The notes beneath the pieces are model-generated. The model was not told where the DNA came from and ran no database searches. It saw only the letters and a program-made list of their open reading frames with translations. Made by a program: the position numbers and the translations under genes. 64,000 nt of DNA from Hymenopus coronatus (Eukaryota; Arthropoda; Insecta; Mantodea; Hymenopodidae): NCBI GenBank assembly GCA_030762935.1, contig CM060892.1, positions 89,827,827-89,891,826 on the forward strand. Direction: 5' to 3'. Of this stretch, positions 31,789 through 42,959 are shown piece by piece (position 1 is the stretch's first letter; each line of letters starts with the position of its first letter).

Positions 31789-32030
31789 CCATAATATCAC
31801 GCGAACCAATCAGATGTTAGCTTCATCCCAGCTCTTATAAATACCAGTCTCCGCAAGCTCAAACCATCAGTTCACCCTGAAGACGAGGAAGATGCACTTC
31901 TTCGAAACGTTGGTGTCAAGCCAAGTTTTTACCTGGCTAGAAGCCCGAGAAGATTTTGAATTAACACGTCGCCAGGAAAGTTTCAGTTCTTATTTTAAAG
32001 AAGCAATTGTTTAAAGTATTAAATATAAAG
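31788..32030 (+). mobile_element. Continuation of the Penelope-like terminal region, with CCAAT and TATA motifs
   Basis: After the last poly(A) the sequence has CCAATCAG (about 31807) and TATAAATA (about 31838), then a hammerhead-like motif and CGAGAAGATTTTGAATTAA. Terminal regions of Penelope-like elements carry promoters and ribozymes, so I infer this is the interrupted right part of the element at 23593-24549. The exact right boundary is unknown. Confidence 0.55.
31877..31908 (+). ncRNA. Hammerhead-ribozyme-like motif of the Penelope-like element (candidate)
   Basis: CTGAAGA (31877-31883) is followed by an 8-bp stem, CGAGGAAG with CTTCTTCG (one G-U pair), a five-base loop ATGCA, and then GAAAC (31904-31908). 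CTGANGA, stem II and GAAA in this order form the hammerhead core. Flanking CACC and GGTG could pair as an outer stem. One base more than the standard spacing is present if G of GAAA is unpaired, so activity is uncertain. Confidence 0.5.
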
Positions 32031-32229
32031 GCTCACCATATGCCCTTATGTCTCGCTAAATGTTGCCCCCAGTAGTTTAGGCATCTTGCTGGAATTCTTC
32101 TGTTAGATAACTGCACCCTAACAAAGTTACACATACATTAATAATTAATTCAACATATTAGTATATTGCGGAAAAAACAGTAGGTATACAATAAAATACA
32201 TTACCCACTGTAGTGTTTCCAGCTTCATG
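32031..32229. other. Short AT-rich spacer
   Basis: Nothing recognised between the Penelope-like end and the P-type relic. Confidence 0.4.
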
Positions 32230-33620
32230 TACATATGCAATTATTTATTCAGTTGTAGCACCCTTTTTCTCATTTTCTTTCTCGCCAAATCAGTGCGTTT
32301 GTTTCTGGGTATTTTCCATTTTTCTGATTTGAGCCTAATAAATGACAGGATGAACTTTTTAGCTTTCAGTGCCTGTAAGTAACATGAGATTGTTGCGTAA
32401 GTCATAGCATTTTTTAGCACAAACGTGCTTTTCAGAAACCTCTTCTGTGACTTCCTTACCATTATGTAAAACAAATCCTCTGTCCAATAAATGGTTTATG
32501 AATAATTTCAACAAGTGAGGAATGTCGCAGTAAGGGGCGATTTTCAGCTTCTATTGCAGGATGCGAGATGTAGGATTTCTCCCTTATAATTCCAAGGTTA
32601 GAGAGTAATTTCCTATTTGATCCTCCCATATCACAGACCAAGGAACGGATGTTGAAATCTGCTTTTCGGTCATTTGAACAATGTCTGTTAGTAGTTCTTT
32701 TGTTACTGTCTCATCAAAATTGTAGTGTATTGGTTGTTTCCATTTTTCTGCTAAGCTACAGACCACAACTTACGTCTTCTGTGTCGTCATATTAAAAATC
32801 GGATTTCACTCTCATCTCATCAAAGCTCAGAACAAGATCCTTTTCATACTAACAGAACTTGCTTCCTGTTGCAATAGGTACACATTTACTTTAATGATTC
32901 CTGTGATATGATGAATTGGGCCAAGCGTCTTTTGATGGTTATAGAACTTGGTAGAGGATATTTAAAGCATATTCTCTCATAATCATATGCCTTTTTAGAC
33001 ATGCATCTCAAAATGGTTTCCTTTGAAACGTCATCAGAGTTCCAATTTTTGTATCTACCTGTAAGTAAAACTTGCTGCTGGCAAAATGAGAACATTTGCT
33101 GGAATGCACGTTCAACGCTCCTTAACTTTTACATTTCGGATTTTACTTTTTGCAATTCATTTTCTAAACGTATTACATTCTTTTCTAATCTTAAGTTGTG
33201 ACTTCTAAGTGCTTAAACTATAGGTTTAATTTCCTCTATATTTGTAGGTGCTGTGTTAAGTAACGAGGGAGAGGTAAAAGGATTTTCGGAGATATTTACT
33301 ACATTTTCCTCAGAACAACTGTTTGTTTCTTATCACACAGCATTTACTGTTGTTTTGCATCTCTGTTTAGGAGCTGTTTTGTCTTCTTTTCTTAGGACTG
33401 TTAACTTTCTGATACAAGTCATTAGACAACTTTAAATTTAAATGTGATATACAGCAATGCTTTTTAATCTTTTTAGGGGCACGTTTGAGGAATTCTGCTT
33501 TTAAATCTCGTGCATAATATTCCTCGTCAAAATGTGTGAAACGAATGCGGGAATTACCTGGAGAGAAACAATCATTCCTTCTACATAACTGAATCCATCA
33601 CGTACAACACTCTGTCGTAG
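32230..33620 (-). pseudogene. P-element/THAP-type transposase relic
   Basis: Read on the minus strand with many stops. At about 33575-33440, FSPGNSRIRFTHFDEEYYAR and DLKAEFLKRAPKK match the C-terminal half of a THAP DNA-binding domain. At about 33095-32886, YKNWNSDDVSKETILRCMSK and PSSITIKRRL match the helix-turn-helix part of P-type transposases. Around 32766-32590, WKQPIHYNFDETVTKELLTD and SVIWEDQIGN match the RNase-H-like core, where the expected DxGGSN-like motif is degraded. Around 32540-32440, CDIPHLLKLFINHLLDRGFV matches the GTP-binding/insertion region. It is clearly dead, moderately old, and in the same order as THAP9-like proteins. Terminal repeats were not found. Confidence 0.7.
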
Positions 33621-33639
33621 TTTACTTTGGTAGCGTCAA

Positions 33640-34936
33640 TGCTCGGGTGCCAAGATGTCGTGGTATTTTTGTGGTGTCGGTATGACGCTGTCAGGTGAGT
33701 CTACCTGGAGTTGGTCGCGGGTTAATGCTAGTGAATTTCTCTACATTAAGTGTACATACCTTGCAGATTCCCTTGGTTGCACCGGCTAAGCTTGTTCTTG
33801 TAGATCACGAGTCTCTAACTCGGGGGAAAAGAATGACAAGGGCATTTAACACTGTTGCTAGACTCAAATAACAGAGAAAGTTCACTTAATTCACGTATAC
33901 TTGGTGAAATATTGTTCATTTGAGGCAGCAACCCTACGAGCAACTCCCAACATAACTGATCGTGAACTTGATGAAGCCATTTTCATTACGTGCTACTTCC
34001 ACTTTTACGTAGTTATTATAACTTTACATTAGTCACTGTAGTCTGGAGTTTCTCGGTCCGCACAACATTCACGATAATGATTGCCCGTCAGATTAATTTG
34101 TAAAACACTGCTTTTCTGCAATATACGGCGCGCGATTTCCTACATGATGTGTTGTATTTTATGAGCTTTGTGTGTTATGCGTTGTCCCTCTGAACCCTGT
34201 TAGCTACATTGTGAATCTTACCGGCCTGATTTCTTGTCCGCTCATCACTTATATACAAAAAGATCCGAGTTTTGCCCTCCTTTTTGATTGGCTGAAAAAG
34301 AGCGCATAGAGTGGCGTCATCACGTGACTATCGGGGATTTTCTTTATTTTACACACACGTGACCTTGTTCTACAATGCGAAATTCCCTTTCTCCAGTTTC
34401 AAAGGGAAAATACCTAGTTTCCTCTTAAGAGTTGTTACTTATGTCCCTAATGCATTAAAATGTGTGTTATTTTCAACAAAGCCCGTAGCCTTGACGAATA
34501 CAAAAGGGATTTTCTACCCTCCACGGTAATGCTTTCCACTGAGCATGTATTTCTTATGTTAAATATTATAAACTAATGATTAAACTAATAATATATGTGA
34601 CGTACTAACATACTGTCGCAACTCTCAAGAACCTTGAAGAATCAAAATCCTCATAAGCACTGTCATTGTAATGAGAAAAGCCAACTGGCCGGCTAGCGAC
34701 CGCTACGCCAGCTGACGTCATCAGCACGGAAGTTGATTGCGCATCTAGCTGATGATACCTACCATATTACTCAATCAGTGCCTTTTTGCAACTATGCTTC
34801 AGAAGTCGGGGAATATCACGATAATTGGCGGGCTTTATCAATCTATTTCAAGTGAAAGTGTCAGAAAGCGGCTAACTAAAATGTTTGTTTCTAATAACAT
34901 TTTTTACATTATTTTCTATTGGTTGTTATTTAAACT
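33640..34936. other. No gene recognised; probable remains of the P-type element's 5' side and unique sequence
   Basis: Short motifs such as CACGTGAC (about 34322) and TGACGTCA (about 34714) occur, but nothing connects them to a gene. Confidence 0.4.
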
Positions 34937-35610
34937 TGTCTGATGTGTCCCATTTTTACGACTTTCTCCACTTTGTGCAACAAATTATTGTTACAAAACC
35001 TTATTCTTCTAGCTACAAGAGAAATAAAGGAATACATTAGGCTAAACTTGCCGGTCAAAATCTTTAAGTGCTGGTCACTAAATGATGATTTTTGAACTTC
35101 CATTTTGTTTGCATGCCCAGGAGAGAAAAGAAAAGAATAACGGCTTCCATTTTAGAAAATTATAAACTCTGGAAAATATAAACCAATTAGAAGAAATATC
35201 TCGGAAATAGTATTTTCCATAATGAATGAATTAGATATAAATTGTGTATGATCGATATTTTAATGAGATCGATATTTTTGTATAGTAACAACTTTCTTCT
35301 CACTCTTGCGGCTTACCAGTTATGGAAGATTATCCAGAATGAAGAGAGATTCAGAGGCTATTCCAAAAAAACCCAAAATATTCATTTTATTTGTGATAAA
35401 TATATTTTTGAGGATAGACCATTTAGAAAAAGTCTTTCATGTAAAGAGTAATTGGAGTGGGAGGATTTTGTTGAAAATCTTCATACGGCATTTTTGTATT
35501 CAACTGAATTCAACCAAGTTTTGTATTCAACTGCATTTAACCATTTTTGATTTCGCAGACCTTGGAACTTTTTTCTAAAGGTGCTTCTTTTGGATTTAGG
35601 AGTCCTCAAA
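34937..35610 (+). repeat. Fam-H repeat, forward, lacking the hairpin end
   Basis: Starts GTCTGATGTGTCCCATTTTT and ends near GGATTTAGGAGTCCTCAAA. ATTCAACTGAATTCAACCAAG and ATTCAACTGCATTTAACC near 35500 are a local duplication not seen in other copies. Confidence 0.75.
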
Positions 35611-36354
35611 GCCCGCGTTATGAGCATTGAAGTTACATGAAGCAATTAAAAAGAAAATCATTTAAAGTTAACGTTAATATACAGTCAGTTGCTGTTTAGC
35701 CGGTTGACCATTGGTTATGTTGCATTGTCATCCGAGTGCATTTCATCTAAATTATATTATGCTCTTTGAGCATTAAGAGCGAATTAAACGTTCTGCTTAT
35801 TTAATATTAGAACAAATTACATGCACTGTAATATAATTATTGGACATACATGGATTCTAAACACATGAGTTAGATATTACTGAATTTAAAACCATGTAAA
35901 TAAGGCTTACGGTTCCAGATTCAAACCTGAAGAATATGAAAAAGCCAGGATTTCCAAGCCACTTATACAATCAGACTTTGTTAAACAGAGGTAATCGATG
36001 TTTGAATAGAAAGAATTGACCTGATATGATTTCAGGGAGGATACCAGCAAGTTTATAGATAACCAACTTATAAGCCAAAAGTTTGCTTCTGCTAGGCTAA
36101 GCAATTTCTATTCTGAGAAAAGTTTTTAGGAGTTTATCCCAATCCGATTCTCCAGGGCCAAAATTTATTCGAGGAAGGAGGTATGCAAAAGAACTGACAA
36201 CTCCGCAGTCCAATTGTAAAGCTCACGACATCAATAAAAATTTGAAATGGAAGTTCGCAAAGCTCAAGAGCAGTTACTAAATCATCGCGGGGGGGGGGGG
36301 GGGAATGTATTATGAAATACAGTAAGGTGTCAGCAAGGCAGAGAAAAGTTTCGT
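35611..36354. other. AT-rich stretch with a G15 run
   Basis: The run of G is at 36289-36303. No gene recognised. Confidence 0.4.
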
Positions 36355-37319
36355 TATTACTTTCTCTAAACAGACTATGAGCACAGTGTATAGAGAAGGT
36401 ATTGTTGCAGCCAAAATTCGATACCGAGATTTCACTGGAAATGCATGTTTTGATCCACCCAATCCAAAAAAAAAAAATTAGAAATATGTGCGTGTGTGTG
36501 AGTCTGTTTGTCATTTCAAAAACGAAAATATATTTAAGTTCAGTATCTTCTTAAGATGCGACACGAAGATTTTCACGAAAATCCTCCACCCCCAACTACC
36601 CTTTACATGGAACATTTTTCGAAATGTTTGATTTTCTCAAAAATGGCCCTAACGATTTTGACTAAAATACCTTATGCCCAAGTTATTTTTCTGACAAACG
36701 AAATGTTAACTTGAGTTTTCTGTGAATAGCCAGTGAAGACTTCTTCATTCTAGATGACTCTTGTGTAAGTGGCAAATGTAAGAGACACACAAAAATGTAG
36801 ATCTTTTTGTTACATACACTTTTTTTGTAAAGTTAACCGCTTTCGAGATATTTCGTATTATTGGTTTGAATTTAAGCCACTTAAATTTTTCTCAAACGGT
36901 AATCTTTCTTCTCGTTTCTCGTTTATTTACTCCAGGCAATCAGAGACCGGAATTTAAATTCTTTCACATAGCGACCGGTTTTAAAGAACGAGACTATCGC
37001 TTTAGCCTGTGTATTTTCTTATTTCCCTTCTACTGATAATGGAGCTAGTAATAAGACTTATTCTGCTTATGCTTATATTGATTAGCATGATGTAAATAAG
37101 AGATTAATGTTTTGAATAAAAGGTTTGTTTACCGAACAGCTAGAGGACATCATGTGAATGGAACGCATTAGATTTTTGCATTATACTTACAAGGAACCAG
37201 GTAACAAGGACAATGTCTGCAGATGTTTATCTCGCTTATGATGAAGTAGATAGAAGAATAAGCCGATTAACAATAATTTGTTACAGACATGTAGAAAAAG
37301 ACATCAGATTTTTTTTTCT
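36355..37319 (-). repeat. Fam-H repeat, reverse, with a duplicated end
   Basis: Begins TTACTTTCTCTAAACAGACT and reaches a first end ATGGAACGCATTAGATTTTT at about 37177. A second, partial copy of the same last 140 bases follows, ending GACATCAGATTTTTTTTTC. Confidence 0.8.
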
Positions 37320-37810
37320 TTCCTGCGCAATCTAACTCCAGTTAATTCAAGTGTTACTGATATTCATATATCAACTGTTCATATATTATTTTCGACGGAT
37401 GTATGTATGTATGCACCTAGAAGCATTGATGCATAATAGTTATTAGCCTAAGTTTAAAGTTTATACATTCAACAACGAAAAGTTCAGATTGCTAACGTAA
37501 AGAAAATTGTATTCAATAAGCTTACAGAATAAGAGCATTAGTTTCTCTATTTCGTACATCGTACATAGCTAGAGTGGGTACTGTATTCAGCCCAAAAACC
37601 TGATACTGAAATTTCACTATAAATACACGTTTTAGGGTCCCTTGTATGAAAAAAAGATTAATAGAAAAAATTATGTGTTTGTGTGTGAACACATAACTCA
37701 AAAACGAAAAGTCGTTTAAATACGAAACTTGGTATTTAAATTGTCTAACAGGAATGCAACATGGACATTTTCATGAAAATCTCCATACCACACTACTTTT
37801 TATATCGAAA

Positions 37811-38048
37811 GAATGGGTCCGCGCCGTGACCGAGTGGTTAGACCACTCACCTCTCAACTAGGTGGTCTGGGTTCGATTGCAAACGACCGCATGTGGATTT
37901 GTGGTGGACAGCTGCGCAGGGGCGGGTTTTCTCCGGGTTCTCCGGTTTTCTCCGCCATCGCATTCCACCGGTGTCTATCTTCATTCCACATATCATTAGT
38001 GTCATGGCCTGCAGTGCCATTTGTAGTAAAAGCGGGCGTTACACACTA
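37811..38048 (+). repeat. tRNA-derived SINE, family A, best-preserved copy
   Basis: The head GCGCCGTGACCGAGTGGTTA (A-box region) and GGTCTGGGTTCGATTGC (B-box region) are followed by CGCATGTGGATTTGTGGTGG, GGGCGGGTTTTCTCCGGGT and the end AAAGCGGGCGTTACACACTA plus an A run. An RNA polymerase III transcript is implied by the two boxes. Confidence 0.75.
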
Positions 38049-38460
38049 TTAAAAAAAATCAAAATATTATCGATTTGTTTTCTTGAAAAATGGCTCAAAC
38101 GATATTGATTAAAATGCATTTACATGGAAAGTAAAATGTATATATCGAATTTTTTGGGAAATGTACCTGAAGTCTTCTTTGTTCTGAGTGACCTTTGCAC
38201 AGCTGTTAAACAGTAATAGATAAACTTAAAATGTTGGTATCGTTAAAACACATTTTCTTTTAGTTAACCACTTCTGAAATACCTTTTTATTGCTTTTAAA
38301 ATATCCAAAATTTAAACGTTTCTCAAATAGGAAGTCCTTATTAATTTTTTATTGCAAAAATAAGAGAGTTTTAATTAGTGTTTTACAGCTTTAAAAACAT
38401 TTGACTATCGTTTAGCCTAATGCTATTATTTCCCTCCAACTTACAAGGGACTAAGTAATA

Positions 38461-38887
38461 GTATTGTAGTGTAATAGTATTGTAGACTGTTTGTACGTCA
38501 GACCCCGGGAGGAGAGACTGAGAAGGAGCAATTACAGAAGGCAGCCGGAACCAGACTGCGACAGGGAGCCATCATGGAGAGTTCCAAGCAGTCTATGTCG
38601 ACGCGGTGAGTGCTAGGAGCCCGAGTCTCAGGTGTGAATAAACGCCCCTGAGTATACCGATGACCTATCTGAGCTGAGTTTTCCAAGCGCAATCAACTCA
38701 GTGAGGGAACGCCACCACCTCAGTCCTCGCCGACACTTACACCCTGAAAGAAACACCAGTCGGATGAAATGGAGATGAATCCTCTCCAACATTCGCTTAG
38801 TGAACCGGGAAAACCTCCGAAAAAGCCTATGGGCCAGTAAGGTGGAATACCAGTCCCAGACGAAACATTTGAGCCACTTGATTCGGT
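38461..38887 (-). repeat. tRNA-derived SINE, family D, full-length with perfect 11-bp target duplication
   Basis: ACTAAGTAATA is found at 38450-38460 and at 38888-38898, with the SINE exactly between them. The minus strand starts ACCGAATCAAGTGGCTCAAA and ends CCCGGGGTCTGACGTACAAA plus a short AT tail. It sits in a Fam-H copy, so it is younger than that copy. Confidence 0.8.
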
Positions 38888-39005
38888 ACTAAGTAATACA
38901 ACAATTTTAATTAGTGTTTATCTCGACTGCACGAAGTAGAGAGAAGAATATTTTTGTTCAAAAATGGTAGCGAAAGTCATGTGAATTTAAAACATAGAAT
39001 TTTTG

Positions 39006-39404
39006 TATTGTTTCTTTTTATAACCTCTGACTTGATCACTTAGTTCGTGACTTTTATGGCGCGAATGGTTTTAAAGTAGATAAAATGCGAGTTAATTAAT
39101 GCTGTAGCAATCATGAACTACTTACTACTCATCACATCAATATTCATTACATTCACTCATTTCAGTGAACTTTTCAATCTGAGTTTAAACCTTTCCAATT
39201 TTCATCTATACACGACGTGTATAAAAGTACGCTTATTCCCAATCATTGACCTGATGGTGCTGAAGTATGGATTACAGGGTTTAAAGCGAGAGAGTATAAG
39301 TCACTATTGGAATACCGAATCTCAAAATGAAAATGACAATACCTTATAGTTTACTTAAAACAATAAACTTTCAGGTCTTTCCATGACATTTAATGCAACT
39401 TTTT
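39006..39404. other. Unassigned AT-rich stretch
   Basis: A 78-codon open frame at 39113-39349 resembles nothing I know. Confidence 0.4.
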
Positions 39405-39460
39405 GGGTAGTATTTAACGCCCGCTTTAACTACTAATGGCACCGCAGGCGGTATTTATTT
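39405..39460 (-). repeat. SINE A 3'-end fragment
   Basis: GTATTTAACGCCCGCTTTAA and ACTAATGGCACCGC match the tail of the family A copies on the minus strand. Confidence 0.55.
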
Positions 39461-39559
39461 AATGCCATGCCTACATGTCTTATAGTTAGAGCAAACAGAC
39501 AGTTGGAGTTTTTGGCATGATTCTACGTTCCCTATGCAGGGTGAATGTGGAAGAACAAC

Positions 39560-39800
39560 TCATAAATGCTATAGGGTCCCCTGAATAAAAAAAAAATACA
39601 TTTTTAGAAACAAAAAAGTGTGTGCATATCTGTCTATGAACATCATTAAGTCAAAAACAAAACGCTGGTTAAATACAAAGCTTGAAATTTAAGTTTACCA
39701 TCTTCCAAGGATGCGAAACGAAGATTTTGTAGAAAATCTCCATCCCAAACTATATTTTACATGGGGAAAACATCGAAAAATGTTATTTTCTTAACTGTCC
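39560..39800 (-). repeat. Fam-H fragment, reverse
   Basis: Starts inside the family at ATAGGGTCCCCTGAATAAAA and stops after the block TGTTATTTTCTTAA. Both ends are missing. Confidence 0.7.
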
Positions 39801-41219
39801 GACTGTCGGGGTGCATCAATCTGGAAACTCTAGGGATATGTCGCTACTCGTGTGGCGTATGTACATAACTACATTTGTTAAGTACGAGTCCCTCCGTCGT
39901 ACCCTGCTCCTACTGTGAGACAAAATTCAAGGTATAATTCCGTGCGGCTACAGCCCTAACGAGCTTGGAGCTGCCGGCCTCACGTCCACTTGCTCTCGGC
40001 AGCGGAGGTGGATGACCATCTAACTGATACGAGGAGGTGGCATTCTCCAGTCGGAATGTTAGCTATTATGGCCGGGATCGCTGCCTATCGCGGCCCCTCA
40101 CTTTCATTAAGATACTGAGTGGCCGTTGGTCGTATATCGTGACTTGACCCTGTGTTGTCTGTTGTTACTTATAAGACTCGTTTATTTTAAGCACTGCATT
40201 TTTGCAATGAAATTAAAGTGATTTATTTTTTCTTTTTGTAAGGAAAAGAGCAAAATCCACTAAGCTGCTTCCAGGTGTACCATTATACCGGTTATTTTAC
40301 TTGGGCCCTTCCCTTATTTTACTACAGGCACACTATACTGCCATTGGTGGGATCAAATTCGCATTTGGCTTTGAATGGATGACCGACTCATTACCTATCT
40401 TCCTTAACGCTTACGGCCACTTGTAATACCTCGGTGGTAGCGCCTTAGGAAGGGTTATGAAAGTCAGCTTCGGAATTAATGGAAGAGCGGTATATGTAGC
40501 AACATAATTCCGGCAATAAAGGGCTAATCTACTCCCTATCGATGGAATCGAACCAGAGCACCAACTCTACTGCACAGTGCTGTGGTGGGGCAACTTAAAG
40601 GTATATCAATTGAAATTTAGAAATACTAACATTTGTATGTTAAGTGTGGTAGAGGTTCCAAAATATTACGGGACTCCCTGTACAATCACCCCCTCCCAGA
40701 AAGAGCAATGTCATGGAAAGACCTGCAAGTTTATTGCCTTTTCTTGAAATAAGAGGTTATTTTCCAGTAGTGAGGGTTTCTTTAGCAGTACTAAGGTCAC
40801 GGCCCCGCGATAAATCACCATGGAGTATTATTACACAAGTGAACATTCGTACCAACGGGAAGGTTGGTTGCCCTTACGAATGACTTACGAGTAGCCGCAA
40901 GCGCAGGAAACAGAGTGTGAACCATTATGGCACTTGCAACCATAATAATTTAGCTGAAGGGGGAAAATAATGCGTAGTGTTGAGCGCAAAGGAGGTAGGG
41001 TGATAATTGCTGTGGAAGAGAACAGAATATGCGTACTCAAAGAGTGCGAGAACGGAAGCGCTTTGCTTCGAAAGCACGCACTTAGTGTTATTCAAAACCC
41101 ATTGCTTATATCATACATTATGTTCACTGCATATACAGGATGCTCATAAAATGAGTGCAAATGCCACAGCTGTATAAGTCAAAATTATATAAAATTGGAT
41201 ATGATTTATGACCGTTGTT
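39801..41219. other. Unassigned stretch, partly GC-richer
   Basis: No coding homology recognised. A B-box complement, GGAATCGAACC (40553-40563), suggests one more old minus-strand SINE around 40500-40600. TTTCCATGACATTTAATGCA (39378) and TGCATTTTTGC show no larger pattern. Confidence 0.35.
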
Positions 41220-41405
41220 TAATGGTTCTCAGCATCCCATTCTATATTGGGCGTGAAAGATCTCTAAGTTTTGCCCAGAAACTTCTTTATCAGGCTTGAA
41301 GTTCTTTTATGTTCCGTAAATCTACGACACGGGAACAATCAGAAGGAAGAAAACACTGCACACCTGCAACCTTGGGAACCAGACCACGGAGGACGATTCT
41401 GTATG
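41220..41405 (-). repeat. tRNA-derived SINE, family B, minus-strand copy
   Basis: TCAGCATCCCATTCTATATT, GGCGTGAAAGATCTC and TATCAGGCTTGAAGTTCTTT repeat the copy at 7233-7429. The end ACCACGGAGGACGATTC is the complement of the head. Confidence 0.65.
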
Positions 41406-41447
41406 AGTCAATATGAATATTTGGGTTCTGGTGTGAGGGTTTAAAGG

Positions 41448-42313
41448 AAAAGTCTAATGGATTTCATTCATATGAGTTTTTCTACATCTCTGTAGTAAAA
41501 TATTGATAAAAAACTTATTCTTGTATCTCCTTCATGCTATTGCGATGGTCTTATTACTTGAAGGAAAACAAGGAAGTACATTAGGCTAAAGCGATAGTCA
41601 AAATATTTTAAAAGCTGGTTGCCATGCGCTTGAAATTCTTTCTTTGTATGGCCAGGAATTGACAAATTTCGTGTGGGAAAAATTTAAATATTTTAAAACA
41701 AACCAGTAATAAGGAATATCTCGGAAGTGCACAACTCTACGGAAGAAATATATATTGTGTGTGTGTGTGGGTGTGTGTGTGTGTTTAACGAGATCTAATT
41801 TTTTTGTTTGTTTAGTAAGTTTTTGTCTATCTCTTATGATTTACCAGTTATGCAGAAATCAGCCGGAATGAAGAGTTCTTCAGAGGCTATTCCCAGAAAA
41901 TTCAAAATACACATGTTATTTGGCATGTAAATATCTTTATTTTTTGGTATTTTTATCAAAATCGTTTGTGCTATTTTTGAGAAAATCAAAATTTTCAAAA
42001 TTGCTTTCATTTAAAGGTTAGTTTGTTGTGGGAGAATTTTCCTCAAAATTTCCATGTGGCATGCTTGGAAGATACGTAACTTAAATACCAAGTTTGATGG
42101 TTTATGGACTTTTCGTTTTTGAGTTATCGTGTTCATGCACACACACACCAATGTACCTTTTTCTAAATTTGTTTCTTGTCTTTCGTTTCTTTCTTTCTTT
42201 CTTTCCTTCCTTATTTTTGATAAAGAGAGCGTGTATTTCGGTGAAATCTCGATATAGAATTTTGGGCGGAATGCACTACCTTCTCTACCTGCGCACTAAG
42301 TAGAGAAAACAAA
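41448..42313 (+). repeat. Fam-H repeat, forward, near-complete
   Basis: Starts AAAAGTCTAATGGATTTCAT and ends CTAAGTAGAGAAAACAAAA. A (GT)n tract (41755-41784) and a TTTC-rich tract (about 42176-42210) have grown inside it. Confidence 0.8.
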
Positions 42314-42955
42314 AAGAAATGATTATTCCTCGTGGATACATGTGGTTGCTTGGTTGACGTGTCACTTGGAAGCCCCCTCTGGCGGTAGGCAGGGAGAAGT
42401 AACTTTAGAGCAAGCTTCACCAACTCGCTTGATTTTGTGCTGCAAGCTTGCTCCTTGTACGCAGTGGGTAAACATGTAACTGCACGAACAGTCTCTCTTT
42501 CTCCTACGGTGTGTCGTTTATGCCGGCCTGCCTGGGATCAACCCTTCATGTATAGAAAGTGGCGGAACAAGTGTTTAATTTGCAGCAAATTCTGCACTCA
42601 GAAAATTTCATTTAGACCGTCATTACGCAATCCATGCAAGAGAGTGCGACTTACTAAAGAGAAGAACGTTTCTTCAAATTGTGTTCGATCCTAAGTAATT
42701 TCCAAGATGTCTGATCATATTCACTGGTGTAAACGTAACGTTTTTCTTTACAAATAACTTCCCTTACTGTTGGCCTTATAATGCGATTACAATGGTGTTG
42801 ACCACGTTAAGGAGCTTTGTTGTTTAATTTTGTTGATACTACAGTGTGGCGCCCGAAAAATCAGTCACTAATAGTAGACTGTAATAATTGTCGCTCACCA
42901 ATGTCATCTATTGTTGCGACTATGTTTTGCATTGTTCGTATGACTTAGTTAAGAC
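42314..42955. other. Unassigned stretch with a Cys-rich frame
   Basis: Around 42545-42640 a frame reads KCLICSKFCTQK and, after a frameshift, DRHYAIHAREC, which resembles a degraded C2H2-type finger from a transposase N terminus. It is too short to classify. Confidence 0.35.
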
Positions 42956-42959
42956 GCGA

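Larger units (their letters stand above)
37540..39005 (-). repeat. Fam-H repeat, reverse, interrupted by two SINEs
   Basis: Begins with a degenerate hairpin (CTATTTCGTACATCGTACA). The SINE A at 37811-38048 and the SINE D at 38461-38887 break it. It resumes each time in the correct block order and ends GTGAATTTAAAACATAGAAT. Confidence 0.8.

Noticed and set aside
39840..40230. A solo LTR
   Set aside because: The segment is GC-richer and has TG...CA-like possibilities, but no second copy, target duplication or primer-binding site is visible.
42437..42694. A zinc-finger gene
   Set aside because: The C-x2-C and H-x3-H parts lie in different frames and the frame is short; it is at best a transposase remnant.
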